From CALELM01 sp045617105 (GTDB lineage: Bacteria > Bacillota > Negativicutes > Selenomonadales > Selenomonadaceae): a stretch of 42,660 nucleotides of DNA. Below are positions 15,915 through 24,218 of the stretch, in pieces. The notes under the pieces are model-generated. The model made no database searches and had not been told where the DNA came from. It saw nothing but the letters and a program-made list of their open reading frames with translations. Location: assembly GCA_045617105.1 (NCBI GenBank), contig JAZLHW010000134.1, positions 1-42,660 on the forward strand, in the 5' to 3' direction. Numbering within the stretch: position 1 is the first letter of the stretch; the number at the start of each line of letters is the position of its first letter. The position numbers were made by a program, and so were the translations under genes.

Positions 15915-16673
15915 TTAGAAAATTTCCCATGACTGCATATTGCAAGCGTAAATTTTCATATTTCTTGCTATTATTGGGCAGCACGCCATACCAGCTAAAA
16001 ATGCTTTCTCGCTCATATCAGCTTTTGCCAAGGTCAGAACACCAACCCTTGTCAGCTTGTACGGCATAGACAGCTTGCCTTGCTCTATCCCTAAAGCCCG
16101 ATACAGGCTCTCGCCAATGACACGCCTCTGCCTCTTCAGCACTGGGCTGTACCCAGTTTTGTCCCCAAAGAACTGCATATTGTAAGCGGACACAAAAGCG
16201 ACCTCGGCAGCGTTAGGAATCAGCGGATTTCCATCGGCGTGGCAGTAATCGCGGTTGATATTCCAATCCCGCCAACAGTCTTTTCGAATATAGGCAATAG
16301 ACTTCCTGTCCCAGTTGTAGCGGAAACGCAGAAGCAAAGACTTTCCTATCTTGTATGGTCCGCCTACATAAGTCTCATGCTGACGCCAATATTCATCGGA
16401 AAAGCTAACAGACACCAAAGAAATGGCAATTTGGTAATTAGGTGGTTCATACTGCTCCACCACTACCGATGTCCTGTCGGCATAACACCCCATGCCCATC
16501 CCGCCATCTACCCACACCAAATTGCCATTATCCAACGTGGCAGGGTAAAAATTGGCAAAGGCTGCCGACGACGGCAACAGCAGAACTGCCACGGTCAGAA
16601 TAGTGATTTTTAGACGGCACAGCAAAGCAGCATATATGCTGTTACTATTTGTGCTTCTTGTTTCTTTCATCAC
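15915..16673 (-). CDS. Secreted protein of unknown family, copy 1 (paralogue of 17594-18181)
   Basis: A 252-aa protein with a long but clear Sec signal peptide (Lys/Arg-containing start, then LTVAVLLLPSSAAFA, cleavage predicted near residue 40). The mature part has the conserved stretches YPATLDNGNLVWVDGG, EQYEPPNYQI, YVGGPYKIGKS, FRYNWDRKSIAYI, and SPVLKRQRRVIGESLYRALGI. I do not recognise the family. Six Cys residues in the mature chain, several in the C-terminal tail, could form disulfides. It is about 80% identical to the downstream-coordinate paralogue over the shared region but runs ~56 residues longer because a codon corresponding to the paralogue's TGA is GAG here. The GTG start lies 9 nt after GGAGG. 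Confidence 0.75.
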   Translation of the reverse strand: MMKETRSTNSNSIYAALLCRLKITILTVAVLLLPSSAAFANFYPATLDNGNLVWVDGGMGMGCYADRTSVVVEQYEPPNYQIAISLVSVSFSDEYWRQHETYVGGPYKIGKSLLLRFRYNWDRKSIAYIRKDCWRDWNINRDYCHADGNPLIPNAAEVAFVSAYNMQFFGDKTGYSPVLKRQRRVIGESLYRALGIEQGKLSMPYKLTRVGVLTLAKADMSEKAFLAGMACCPIIARNMKIYACNMQSWEIF

Positions 16674-16826
16674 ATATATCAGCCTCCAAAATCAATATAT
16701 CCTGACACTGGTTTCTTCACTATCTCATAGCCGCAATCCTTTTTGAGACGAATTTACTCCATGACGTGCAATATTGTGAAGCTTTTCTTTGCCACTTAAA
16801 TGTTTACAATCCCATCGTTACTGGTT

Positions 16827-17360
16827 TCAATAGACTATCATGCGATCCCAAAAATCCCGTATAGACTCAAGCTCATGGGATTCGGAGATGCCTGTTTTGC
16901 ACCACATAGCGAAGTGTTCGCTGGTAAGGTACCCCCCTTGAGCGAGCTTGCTCTTGGCTCGTTGCACAGTCTCTTGAGCCGAGTAACACCGATATTCCCT
17001 TGCCTTGCGACCCCGCTCCAATAAACGCCATAATTTATCTTGCGGCATAACAACGGAGGAAACGGAAAATGGCTGCTCCCATTCCGTTGGTCTGCCGTAC
17101 TCTTTGGGAAATTCACAGATTGCAAAATGCTCCGCTCCCTGCAAAAAGTCACGGAAGGACTCCTCATGAACAATGTCCCTGTCATGACTATCTTTGCCGT
17201 ACAAAATAAAATTTTCTCCCGTCCATATAGCGTACCGCTTTAATAGGTCACCTTCCACGCAGACCACATCACCGTATGCCACTTCCCGTTGCTGGTGGCT
17301 TCGACGTACCCGATTGCCCTTCAACTCGGACATGAACATATTGAATAAGGTATCGACCAT
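16827..17360 (-). CDS. LRAT-like (NlpC/P60-superfamily) protein lacking catalytic residues
   Basis: A 177-aa protein that follows the LRAT/H-rev107 layout: AYGDVVCVEG, then the strand KRYAIWTGENFILYGK, a loop with ESFRDFLQG, then AQETVQRAKSKLAQGGYLTSEHFAMWCKTGISESHE. In active members the strand begins with the catalytic His (HWxxYxG) and the helix begins NCEHF with the nucleophilic Cys. Here the positions are Arg42 and Ser147 (TSEHF, codon AGC), so thiol acyltransferase or protease chemistry is unlikely. It has no signal peptide. The ATG at 17360 follows GGAAGGTG by 6 nt. It sits between two secreted paralogues on the same strand. Family placement rests on motif reading only. Confidence 0.65.
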   Translation of the reverse strand: MVDTLFNMFMSELKGNRVRRSHQQREVAYGDVVCVEGDLLKRYAIWTGENFILYGKDSHDRDIVHEESFRDFLQGAEHFAICEFPKEYGRPTEWEQPFSVSSVVMPQDKLWRLLERGRKAREYRCYSAQETVQRAKSKLAQGGYLTSEHFAMWCKTGISESHELESIRDFWDRMIVY

Positions 17361-17512
17361 TGTACTCACCTTCCAACATCACTCTGCTTGCATTTCCTCA
17401 TCATTCTTCCACCGATCGTTCTCCGCTTCGTTAAAACGCTGACAAAGGAATTTTTCCCATCTGTTTGCCGTTTGCTATCTCGAATAAGTACAGTATAAAC
17501 GACATTCACTTC

Positions 17513-17541
17513 AAAAAGGTTGCCTAGCAGGCAACCTTTTT
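17513..17541 (-). terminator. Terminator after secreted copy 2
   Basis: A perfect 12-bp hairpin (AAAAAGGTTGCC / GGCAACCTTTTT, 5-nt loop) ending in T5 on the minus strand. Confidence 0.8.
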
Positions 17542-17593
17542 GAAAAAAATTTTTTATTGTTTGCACCAGCTTGTTTCTGTCCATTGCAGATTC

Positions 17594-18181
17594 TCATATT
17601 CCCAAAGCCCGATACAGGCTCTCATCAATGACACGCCTCTGCCGTTTCAGCACGGGGCTGTACCCAGTTTTCTCCCCAAAGAATCGCATATTGTAGGCAG
17701 ACACGAAAGCAACCTCGGCAGCGTTAGGAATCAGCGGATCTCCATCGGCATGGCTGTAATCACGGTTGATATCCCAATCCTGCCAATGGTTTCCACGAAT
17801 GTAGGCAATGGACTTCCTGTCCCAATTGTAGCGGAAACGCAAAAGATAGGACTTGCCTATCCTGTACGGCCCGCCTACATAAGTCTCATGCTGACGCCAG
17901 TATTCATCGGAAAAGGTAACAGACACCAAAGAAATGGTGATTTGGTAATTAGGCGGTTCATACTGCTCCACCACTGCCGATGTCCTGTCGGCATAACGCC
18001 CTACGCCCATGCCGCCATCTACCAACACCAGATTGCCATTATCCAACGTGGCAGGGTAAGGATCAGCAAAGGCTACCGATGACAACAGAAGAGCTGCCAC
18101 GGTCAGCATAGTGATTTTTAGACGGCACAGCAAAGCACCATACGTTCTGTTACTGTTTGTGGTTCGTGTTTCTTTCATCAC
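17594..18181 (-). CDS. Secreted protein of unknown family, copy 2 (paralogue of 15915-16673)
   Basis: A 195-aa Sec-exported protein: signal peptide with LTVAALLLSSVAFA, cleaved near residue 39, then the same conserved blocks as copy 1 (YPATLDNGNLVLVDGG, EQYEPPNYQI, YVGGPYRIGKS, FRYNWDRKSIAYI, SPVLKRQRRVI). It stops at LGI, where copy 1 continues. Cys residues found in copy 1 are replaced here (for example the CYADR and DYCHADG positions read RYADR and DYSHADG). The GTG start and its GGAGG site lie in a ~110-bp upstream block that is also duplicated. No recognised family. Confidence 0.75.
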   Translation of the reverse strand: MMKETRTTNSNRTYGALLCRLKITMLTVAALLLSSVAFADPYPATLDNGNLVLVDGGMGVGRYADRTSAVVEQYEPPNYQITISLVSVTFSDEYWRQHETYVGGPYRIGKSYLLRFRYNWDRKSIAYIRGNHWQDWDINRDYSHADGDPLIPNAAEVAFVSAYNMRFFGEKTGYSPVLKRQRRVIDESLYRALGI

Positions 18182-18301
18182 ATGTATCAGCCTCCAAAAT
18201 CAATATATCTTAATACTGATTTCTTCGCCATCTCATAGCCGTAATCCTCTTTTGAAGACAAATTTATTCCGTAATGTGCAAAAGTAAATTAAGATGAATG
18301 T

Positions 18302-18330
18302 TTGACAAATCGGCAAGCATCAGATAAGAT
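18302..18330 (+). promoter_or_regulatory. Promoter of the toxin-antitoxin-like pair
   Basis: Consensus -35 TTGACA (18302-18307), 17-bp spacer, -10 TAAGAT (18325-18330). This places the transcript start near 18337. Confidence 0.8.
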
Positions 18331-18346
18331 GGTATCAAATGATACC
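18331..18346 (+). promoter_or_regulatory. Palindromic operator GGTATCA-N2-TGATACC
   Basis: A perfect 7+7 inverted repeat with an AA centre directly abuts the -10 box and spans the expected start of transcription. This is the usual place for an autorepressing antitoxin to bind, and the HTH protein encoded 470 bp downstream is the obvious candidate. Confidence 0.7.
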
Positions 18347-18370
18347 AACAGATTAAAAGAGGTGTCCTAT

Positions 18371-18814
18371 TTGCTAAATGAAATATCTCGCATTGAAAGC
18401 AAAGCAGAAATTGAAGCATATATAGAACGAATAAAGTATGCGCTTGACAATGATGCACAGATAAATTTTCAAATTGACAGGCGTGTAGATAATAACAGAG
18501 CTGAACGATTTACCAATCGATTTACTATTGGACAGTTATTTCCAAATGAACCACCTGCAACTGCTCTAAAAGCAGAATTGATGAAGCTTACAGCAAAAGA
18601 ATATATTGAAACTGTCAAGGACTTACGTTTCCCAAAACGAAGTGAACTGCGTGTCTTTGGTCGAACATATTCCGGTGCTGATAATGGAGATGTATACATA
18701 AAAATACGAGTAGAACTTTTAGATTTATATGGAAAGAAGATGTTATTTGTAATGTCATTTCATTTTGCTGAAAACAGTTTTTCGGCAAATGATTTTCCTT
18801 ATCGAGAGGGGTGA
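18371..18814 (+). CDS. Unknown protein, putative toxin partner of a YgiT/MqsA-type antitoxin
   Basis: A cytosolic protein of 147 aa when started at the TTG at 18371, which has GAGGTG 8 nt upstream. Earlier in-frame starts (18302, 18329) lie inside or before the promoter and cannot be on the transcript. No family is recognised. It has an N-terminal amphipathic helix (LNEISRIESKAEIEAYIERIK), a basic middle (RRVDNNRAERFTNRF) and a C-terminal beta-rich part (ELRVFGRTYSG, KMLFVMSFHFAEN). The compact size, basic middle, position ahead of an MqsA-like gene with 5 bp between them, and the palindromic operator suggest the toxin of a type II pair. Base composition is visibly more AT-rich than the housekeeping neighbours. 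Confidence 0.65.
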   Translation: MLNEISRIESKAEIEAYIERIKYALDNDAQINFQIDRRVDNNRAERFTNRFTIGQLFPNEPPATALKAELMKLTAKEYIETVKDLRFPKRSELRVFGRTYSGADNGDVYIKIRVELLDLYGKKMLFVMSFHFAENSFSANDFPYREG

Positions 18815-18819
18815 TTCAA

Positions 18820-19371
18820 ATGCAGATAATTGGATCGGAAAAAAAACTGTGTGCTTGCTGCATGGAAGAACATGAAGTAAAATGCGTACTCTTTACGGAG
18901 CATATAACCTTCAGAAGAAAGGAACTTGAATTTGAAGCAGAAGGCTGTTATTGCGATTCAGCGGACAGTATCTTTGAGACCGAAGAACAGCTTAATGCCA
19001 ATGACCGCCGCCTAAAAGAAGCATACAAGAAAAATTGTGGGCTTCTAAGTTCCAGCGAAATTATAGCACTCAGAAAAAAGTATGGTATTTCTCAGACTGA
19101 TTTCTGTATATTGCTCGGCTGGGGTGAAAAAACTATTGCCCGATATGAAAGCGGCTATCAAGTACAGGACAAAGCACATGACATCATCTTGCGTAAGCTG
19201 TCAGAAGATCCTGAATGGTTTATTTGTCTGTTAACTAACGCTGAAAATCTTATCTCAAAGAAGGCTTTTGATAAGTACTTGCAACAAGCAAAAATACTCT
19301 ATAAAAAACAAATAGTTTATTATGAACAGAAAGTAAGCCAAGCAAAAAATATCAGTGTGGCTTTTGCTTGA
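18820..19371 (+). CDS. YgiT-type zinc-finger / HTH antitoxin-like regulator (MqsA family)
   Basis: A 183-aa protein in the MqsA layout. The N-terminal zinc-binding region has CACC near residue 13 and CYC near 47, and a central Xre-type helix-turn-helix follows (SSSEIIALRKKYGISQTDF, then GWGEKTIARYESG). The C-terminal tail is long and helical (to VAFA). MqsA antitoxins bind zinc, neutralise a partner and repress their own promoter, and the palindrome at 18331-18346 fits that. The ATG at 18820 follows GAGGGG by 8 nt. The tail beyond the HTH is longer than in E. coli MqsA, which matches the Firmicute 'zinc finger/HTH, YgiT family' type. Confidence 0.85.
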   Translation: MQIIGSEKKLCACCMEEHEVKCVLFTEHITFRRKELEFEAEGCYCDSADSIFETEEQLNANDRRLKEAYKKNCGLLSSSEIIALRKKYGISQTDFCILLGWGEKTIARYESGYQVQDKAHDIILRKLSEDPEWFICLLTNAENLISKKAFDKYLQQAKILYKKQIVYYEQKVSQAKNISVAFA

Positions 19372-19446
19372 AGCTCGGTTATCCGAAAAGAGGGACTTGA
19401 CTCTCAAGCATATTTTATTCGAACACTTCCACGATACTAACACGCA

Positions 19447-19479
19447 AAATACCCAGACCATTTCTGATCTGGGTATTTT
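19447..19479. terminator. Bidirectional terminator
   Basis: AAAATACCCAGA / TCTGGGTATTTT hairpin between the antitoxin-like gene and the convergent MBL gene. Confidence 0.82.
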
Positions 19480-19546
19480 GCGTTCCAATATTTTAACCGA
19501 CAAAGTGCCTATCGTTGGAAAAATTTTCAGCCATCATGGACCCATT

Positions 19547-21160
19547 CTAAATATTGTATGGAGAAAAAAGCTTGTGAACATAGTGTCTCGCCTTTGCAAC
19601 TATCTTTATGACAGGATCCATAAGCTTAGGCTGTGCTATCACTAACTGCATAATACGCCGCCGCATCTGACGATAATCCGCATCAAAGTCCTTAAGAACG
19701 TCCTCCATCTCCATCTCCACAGAAACCTTAGGAATATTAGATTTCACGATCTCTGATGCTCTGCCCAAAATTTTTACCGAATCGCCACGGAAAGGAATAT
19801 AGGATTCCAAGCCTAGTCTCTTATTGAATTCTTCCTTCAATGCTTCTTGGGCTTGTGATTCTCCATGAACGATAAAAATCTTAGCCGGTCTTGGAGATGT
19901 CAAATGTGCTGTCCATTCCAATAGCTGCCTTGCATCTGCATGTGCAGAAAAACCGTCCAGCATTTGAATTTTTGCTCGGACAGCTACTTCCTCTCCCAAA
20001 ACCCTTACCCTTTTGATACCATCAATCAAGCGGCGGCCAAGACTCCCTTCCGCCTGATATCCAACAAAAAGAATCGTAGATTCCGGTCTCCACAAATTAT
20101 GCTTCAAATGGTGCAAAATACGTCCTGCATCTGCCATGCCGCTCGCAGAAAGAATAATGGCCGAGGACTCCTCGCTGTTCAGTGCACGAGACTCTGCAGC
20201 ACTCTCGCAAACACGAAGCTGAGGAAACTGGGGCAGTCTGCCTTCTCGCTGGAGGAGCTGCAAGGTCTCTTCATCAAATTCCTGCATGTTTTGCAGAAAG
20301 ATCCTCGTTGCCGATATAGCCAACGGGCTATCCAAAATGATAGGAATATCCGAATCCAGTCTGCCTTCTTTCCAAAGCTTATAAAAATAATACAGCAGAG
20401 TCTGGGTACGCCCTACAGCAAAGGCTGGAATTACAAGATTGCCGCCACGATCCATGGTTTCATTGATGCACTCCAAAAGAGAGGTTTCCTTGTCATAAAT
20501 TTGATGGAAACGATCCCCGTAAGTAGACTCAATGACCAAAAAATCTGCACCGTCAATTTTAGTTGGATTTCTTAAGATAGGCTGGTCTGGCTGTCCCAAA
20601 TCACCAGTAAATACCAGCTTTGAGGTTTTTTGATCCTCCGTAACATAGATTTCCAGCATTGCCGAGCCTATAATGTGACCAGCATCCCTGAAAACGACCT
20701 TCACATTGTCTAAAACCTGAAATTCCTTCTCATAAGGTACGGAAATAAAATGCTGCAGCGCATCCATCGCATCGTCAATAGAATAAAGTGCCTGCACAGG
20801 TGCATCACCGCGCCGCTGTCCCTTGCGGTTCAGCATTTCTGCATCTGACTCCTGTATATGAGCAGAATCTGAAAGCATGATCTGAGCCAGATCCATGGTT
20901 ACCTTGGTTGTGTATATATCTCCCTTAAAGCCATCACGGCACAGTTTGGGAATCAACCCACAATGATCGATATGAGCATGTGTCAAAAGTACAGCGTCAA
21001 TTTCTGCAGGAGAAAAAGAAAAATCCTCATAATTCAATTCCCGAATCTTCTTCGATCCTTGAAACATTCCGCAGTCCACCAAGAATTTCCTGTCATTCGT
21101 CTCAATCAGATAACACGAACCAGTGACTGTATGCGCAGCACCTAGAAAACTTAACCTCAT
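19547..21160 (-). CDS. MBL-fold beta-CASP RNA-processing hydrolase (COG1236 type)
   Basis: A cytosolic metallo-beta-lactamase/beta-CASP nuclease-like protein (537 aa) related to CPSF-73/YsmA-type exonucleases; the substrate is probably RNA but unproven. Metal motifs are HAHIDHCG (near 58), DAGHIIGS (near 160) and TGDLG, followed by the beta-CASP region with SASGMADAGRI and the closing DGFSAHAD and VHGE motifs. The ATG at 21160 is preceded by GGGGGCGG. It lies 49 bp beyond dxs and is probably the last gene of that unit. Confidence 0.9.
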   Translation of the reverse strand: MRLSFLGAAHTVTGSCYLIETNDRKFLVDCGMFQGSKKIRELNYEDFSFSPAEIDAVLLTHAHIDHCGLIPKLCRDGFKGDIYTTKVTMDLAQIMLSDSAHIQESDAEMLNRKGQRRGDAPVQALYSIDDAMDALQHFISVPYEKEFQVLDNVKVVFRDAGHIIGSAMLEIYVTEDQKTSKLVFTGDLGQPDQPILRNPTKIDGADFLVIESTYGDRFHQIYDKETSLLECINETMDRGGNLVIPAFAVGRTQTLLYYFYKLWKEGRLDSDIPIILDSPLAISATRIFLQNMQEFDEETLQLLQREGRLPQFPQLRVCESAAESRALNSEESSAIILSASGMADAGRILHHLKHNLWRPESTILFVGYQAEGSLGRRLIDGIKRVRVLGEEVAVRAKIQMLDGFSAHADARQLLEWTAHLTSPRPAKIFIVHGESQAQEALKEEFNKRLGLESYIPFRGDSVKILGRASEIVKSNIPKVSVEMEMEDVLKDFDADYRQMRRRIMQLVIAQPKLMDPVIKIVAKARHYVHKLFSPYNI

Positions 21161-21208
21161 CACGACCGCCCCCTTCAGGATGATAACCGAAACCCGTTTT
21201 CTACCGCG

Positions 21209-23089
21209 TTATTTCCCTTGCAGCCTCTCTCTTATTTTCGAACAAATGGCTTCTGGAGTGAGTCCGCATAATTGCAAAAGCTCATCCCTCGTTCCCTGTT
21301 CAACAAAATGATCTCCTATTCCAATGCGAAGAAGCGGCACCTGCAGCCCTTCATCCGCCAAGCACTCCGCCACAGCTGACCCAAAACCGCCAGCTAAAAT
21401 ATTTTCCTCCAAGGTCACAAGCAATTTTTTACAGCCTGCCCAGCCTTTTACCACGGAAGTATCCATAGGCTTTACAAACCGCATATTGGAAACAGCAGCT
21501 TGAATCCCTTCCTTGCCCAGAATTTCTGATACCTTCATGGCAGTCCTTACCATAGTTCCAACAGCAAGCAGTCCAATTTCTCCGCTATCCTTTAAAACCT
21601 CGGCTTTTCCTATCGGCAGTTCCGAATGCTCTGTGTCCAGCGGAACACCCGAACCGATTCCTCTAGGATAACGAATCGCGGCAGGACCCTTATGCTTTAT
21701 CCCAGTAAACAGCATATGGTGCAGCTCGTCTTCATCCTTTGGTGCCATGATTACCATATGCGGAAATTGACGCAGGTAAGAAATATCAAACACGCCATGA
21801 TGCGTAGGTCCATCCTCTCCCACTAATCCCGCACGGTCTAAGCACAAGGTCACAGGAAGCTGCTGCAAACACACATCATGCAGCAGTTGATCATAGGCTC
21901 TCTGAGAAAAAGTAGAATAGAGCGCAACGACGGGATGCTTTCCATGTGCGGCAAGTCCGGCAGCTAATGTAACAGCATGTTCTTCTGCAATTCCCACATC
22001 AAAAAAGCGATCGGGATAAGCCTTTCCGAATGCCTTCAAGCCTGTTCCGGACGGCATGGCTGCCGTAATTGCAACCAAGTCTGGATCATGCTTTGCAAGA
22101 TCGATCAACGTTTGACTGAAAACGGATGTATAGGAGGGAATCTCCCCTTTGGGAGCTGCTTTTCCCGTTGCTTCATCAAAAATGCCAATACCATGAAACA
22201 TTCCGGGATTTCGCTCCGCGGGCAGGTATCCTTTCCCTTTTTTTGTATGCACATGCAAAAGAACAGGTCCCTGTACTTCCTTCAGCCGCTCAAAAACCTC
22301 CTGCAAAAGAGATATATTATGCCCGTCCAAAGGCCCCACATACTGAAAACCCAATTCCTCAAACAAACCGCCAGGTACCAGCATAGACTTTACACCATCT
22401 TTTATGGTACTGGCTGTTTTCAGCATCCGTCCGCCAATATGCGGTATACTTCTGAGCAGAGTTTCGACATCCTTTTTTGCCCGATTATACTGAGGTGCCA
22501 CCCAAAGTCTGGAAAGATATTCCGCCATTGCTCCAACGTTCTTATCGATCGACATTTCATTGTCATTTAAAACCACGATCAAATTCCGTTGAAGCTCTCC
22601 TGCATGATTCATTGCCTCGAATACTTCACCGCCGGTTAAAGCCCCGTCTCCAAGTACCGCAATAATATGTTCGTGCTGATGGTCCAAATCCCTTGCCAGT
22701 GCCATTCCAAGAGCAGCAGAAATTGATGTACTGGCATGGCCTGCACCGAAAGCATCATACTCAGATTCGGCTCTCTTAGGAAATCCCGTGATTCCCCCTT
22801 TTTTCCGAAGCGTAAAAAACGCATCCTTGCGTCCCGTCAAAATTTTGTGCGTATATGCTTGATGCCCTACGTCCCAAATAATTTTATCCTTTGGGCAATC
22901 AAATACACAGTGCAAAGCCAAAGTCAATTCCACCGTCCCAAGACTTGGTGCCAAATGCCCTCCATTTTTTGCTACTGTATGTATGATCAATGCTCGAATT
23001 TCTTCCGCTAATTGAACCAACTGCTGTTCATTCAATCTTCTTAAGTCCTTTGGTACATTAATCTTCTCCAACCAATGCGACACGATCAT
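21209..23089 (-). CDS. dxs: 1-deoxy-D-xylulose-5-phosphate synthase
   Basis: Thiamine-diphosphate enzyme that makes DXP from pyruvate and glyceraldehyde 3-phosphate, the entry step of the MEP isoprenoid pathway. Family signatures are HQAYTHKILTGR, GDGALTGGEVFEAMNHAG (ThDP/Mg site), PLDGHN and VGIAEEHAVT, with the catalytic Glu. About 625 aa, normal length. The start is ambiguous: GTG 23101 overlaps the ispA stop, ATG 23089 and GTG 23083 lie after a TGGGG site; ATG is used here. It follows ispA, so both isoprenoid steps are co-transcribed. Confidence 0.97.
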   Translation of the reverse strand: MIVSHWLEKINVPKDLRRLNEQQLVQLAEEIRALIIHTVAKNGGHLAPSLGTVELTLALHCVFDCPKDKIIWDVGHQAYTHKILTGRKDAFFTLRKKGGITGFPKRAESEYDAFGAGHASTSISAALGMALARDLDHQHEHIIAVLGDGALTGGEVFEAMNHAGELQRNLIVVLNDNEMSIDKNVGAMAEYLSRLWVAPQYNRAKKDVETLLRSIPHIGGRMLKTASTIKDGVKSMLVPGGLFEELGFQYVGPLDGHNISLLQEVFERLKEVQGPVLLHVHTKKGKGYLPAERNPGMFHGIGIFDEATGKAAPKGEIPSYTSVFSQTLIDLAKHDPDLVAITAAMPSGTGLKAFGKAYPDRFFDVGIAEEHAVTLAAGLAAHGKHPVVALYSTFSQRAYDQLLHDVCLQQLPVTLCLDRAGLVGEDGPTHHGVFDISYLRQFPHMVIMAPKDEDELHHMLFTGIKHKGPAAIRYPRGIGSGVPLDTEHSELPIGKAEVLKDSGEIGLLAVGTMVRTAMKVSEILGKEGIQAAVSNMRFVKPMDTSVVKGWAGCKKLLVTLEENILAGGFGSAVAECLADEGLQVPLLRIGIGDHFVEQGTRDELLQLCGLTPEAICSKIRERLQGK

Positions 23090-23097
23090 TACCCCAA

Positions 23098-23976
23098 TCA
23101 CTTATTTCTTGCAATAAGATATGCTGCCAAATCTCGCAAAAAATCTGCTTCATCACCAAAATCATCTAGTGCATCTATTGCTTCATCTATCGTATTTCTT
23201 GCTAATTTCTTTGCCTCTTCCAAGGAAGTAAGTGTTACATAGGTAGACTTATGGTTGCGGACATCACTTCCCACTGGTTTCCCCAGTTCTGCTTCCGTTC
23301 CTACCACATCTAAAATGTCATCTGTGATCTGAAATGCTAGACCAAACTTTTCCGCATAAACAGTCAAGGCTTTCAGCTGTTCCTCATTTGCACCGGCAAG
23401 TATTGCCCCTGAGCGAATGGCAGCGAGAAAGAGTGCTCCCGTCTTTCCCATATGCATTTTTTTGAGTTCGTCCATCGCAATTTGCTCCCCTTCGGACTCA
23501 AGATCCATTGCCTGTCCGCCCACCATGCCATTTGCACCTGCTGCAGTGCTCATTTCATGAACCACAGCCATTTTTGTTTCAGGACTTGCCCCCTCCTGCC
23601 GAAGCATAACCTCAAAGGCGAGCGTTAAAAGCGCATCTCCTGCCAAAACTGCGATCCCGTCACCATATACCTTGTGATTGGTCAGCTTCCCACGACGATA
23701 ATCATCGTCATCCATCGCAGGAAGATCATCATGAATCAAGGAATATGTGTGTATCATTTCTATAGCACACCCAGTCGTAACAAAGGAATCCCCGTCCCCG
23801 CCAACAGCATCTGCCGCTGCCATCAGCAAAACTGGGCGCAAACGTTTTCCTCCTGCCATCAAGCTGTATTCCATGGAAGCACACAACGTCTCGTTCATCG
23901 TACCCTTTGCGTGAAGTTCCTTTATCAGCTGTTGCTCTACCAGATCCAGCCTTTTTTTCCACATCTCTTTCAGCAT
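23098..23976 (-). CDS. ispA: Polyprenyl (farnesyl) diphosphate synthase
   Basis: Condenses DMAPP/GPP with IPP to make farnesyl diphosphate. It is 292 aa with both aspartate-rich Mg-binding motifs: DDLPAMDDDD (first) and DDILD (second), plus GGKRLRPVL at the IPP site. The ATG at 23976 follows GGGG by 8 nt. It is directly downstream of xseB (5 bp), the order xseA-xseB-ispA-dxs seen in many Firmicutes. Confidence 0.96.
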   Translation of the reverse strand: MLKEMWKKRLDLVEQQLIKELHAKGTMNETLCASMEYSLMAGGKRLRPVLLMAAADAVGGDGDSFVTTGCAIEMIHTYSLIHDDLPAMDDDDYRRGKLTNHKVYGDGIAVLAGDALLTLAFEVMLRQEGASPETKMAVVHEMSTAAGANGMVGGQAMDLESEGEQIAMDELKKMHMGKTGALFLAAIRSGAILAGANEEQLKALTVYAEKFGLAFQITDDILDVVGTEAELGKPVGSDVRNHKSTYVTLTSLEEAKKLARNTIDEAIDALDDFGDEADFLRDLAAYLIARNK

Positions 23977-23981
23977 TTCTA

Positions 23982-24218
23982 TTACCCCTTTATCTCCAAA
24001 AGCTCTTCGGAATATTTCCCCGCATCATCTTTTACTAAAAGATCCACCGTCTGCTCCGCACGATTCAAAATATCCATGCACTTCTTGGAAAGGTTTACGC
24101 CTTCTGAATAATTTTTCATTAAATCAGCTAAATTCATATCTCCGCTTTCCATAGCAGCAACGATCTGTTCCAGCCTCTCTAAGTTCTCCTCAAAGGAAGG
24201 CTCTTTTTTTCTTGGCAT
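23982..24218 (-). CDS. xseB: Exodeoxyribonuclease VII small subunit
   Basis: A 78-aa helical protein (SFEENLERLEQIVAAMESGDMNLADLM, then YSEGVNLSKKCMDILNRAEQ) that coats XseA in exonuclease VII, a single-strand-specific DNA exonuclease. It overlaps the 3' end of xseA by 40 bp in another frame. The ATG at 24218 is used; a GTG at 24224 is also possible. Confidence 0.95.
   Translation of the reverse strand: MPRKKEPSFEENLERLEQIVAAMESGDMNLADLMKNYSEGVNLSKKCMDILNRAEQTVDLLVKDDAGKYSEELLEIKG

Noticed and set aside
17366..17584. 72-codon minus-strand frame
   Set aside because: It runs through the terminator hairpin at 17513-17541 and has no family features; part of it matches the dispersed repeat debris.
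18302..18370. Upstream starts for the toxin-like gene
   Set aside because: TTG 18302 is the -35 box and ATG 18329 lies in the -10 box, both before the expected transcript start.
15772..19371. tRNA-adjacent integrative element
   Set aside because: No integrase and no repeated tRNA 3' end was found, and the accessory genes lie at the 5' side of the tRNA cluster.
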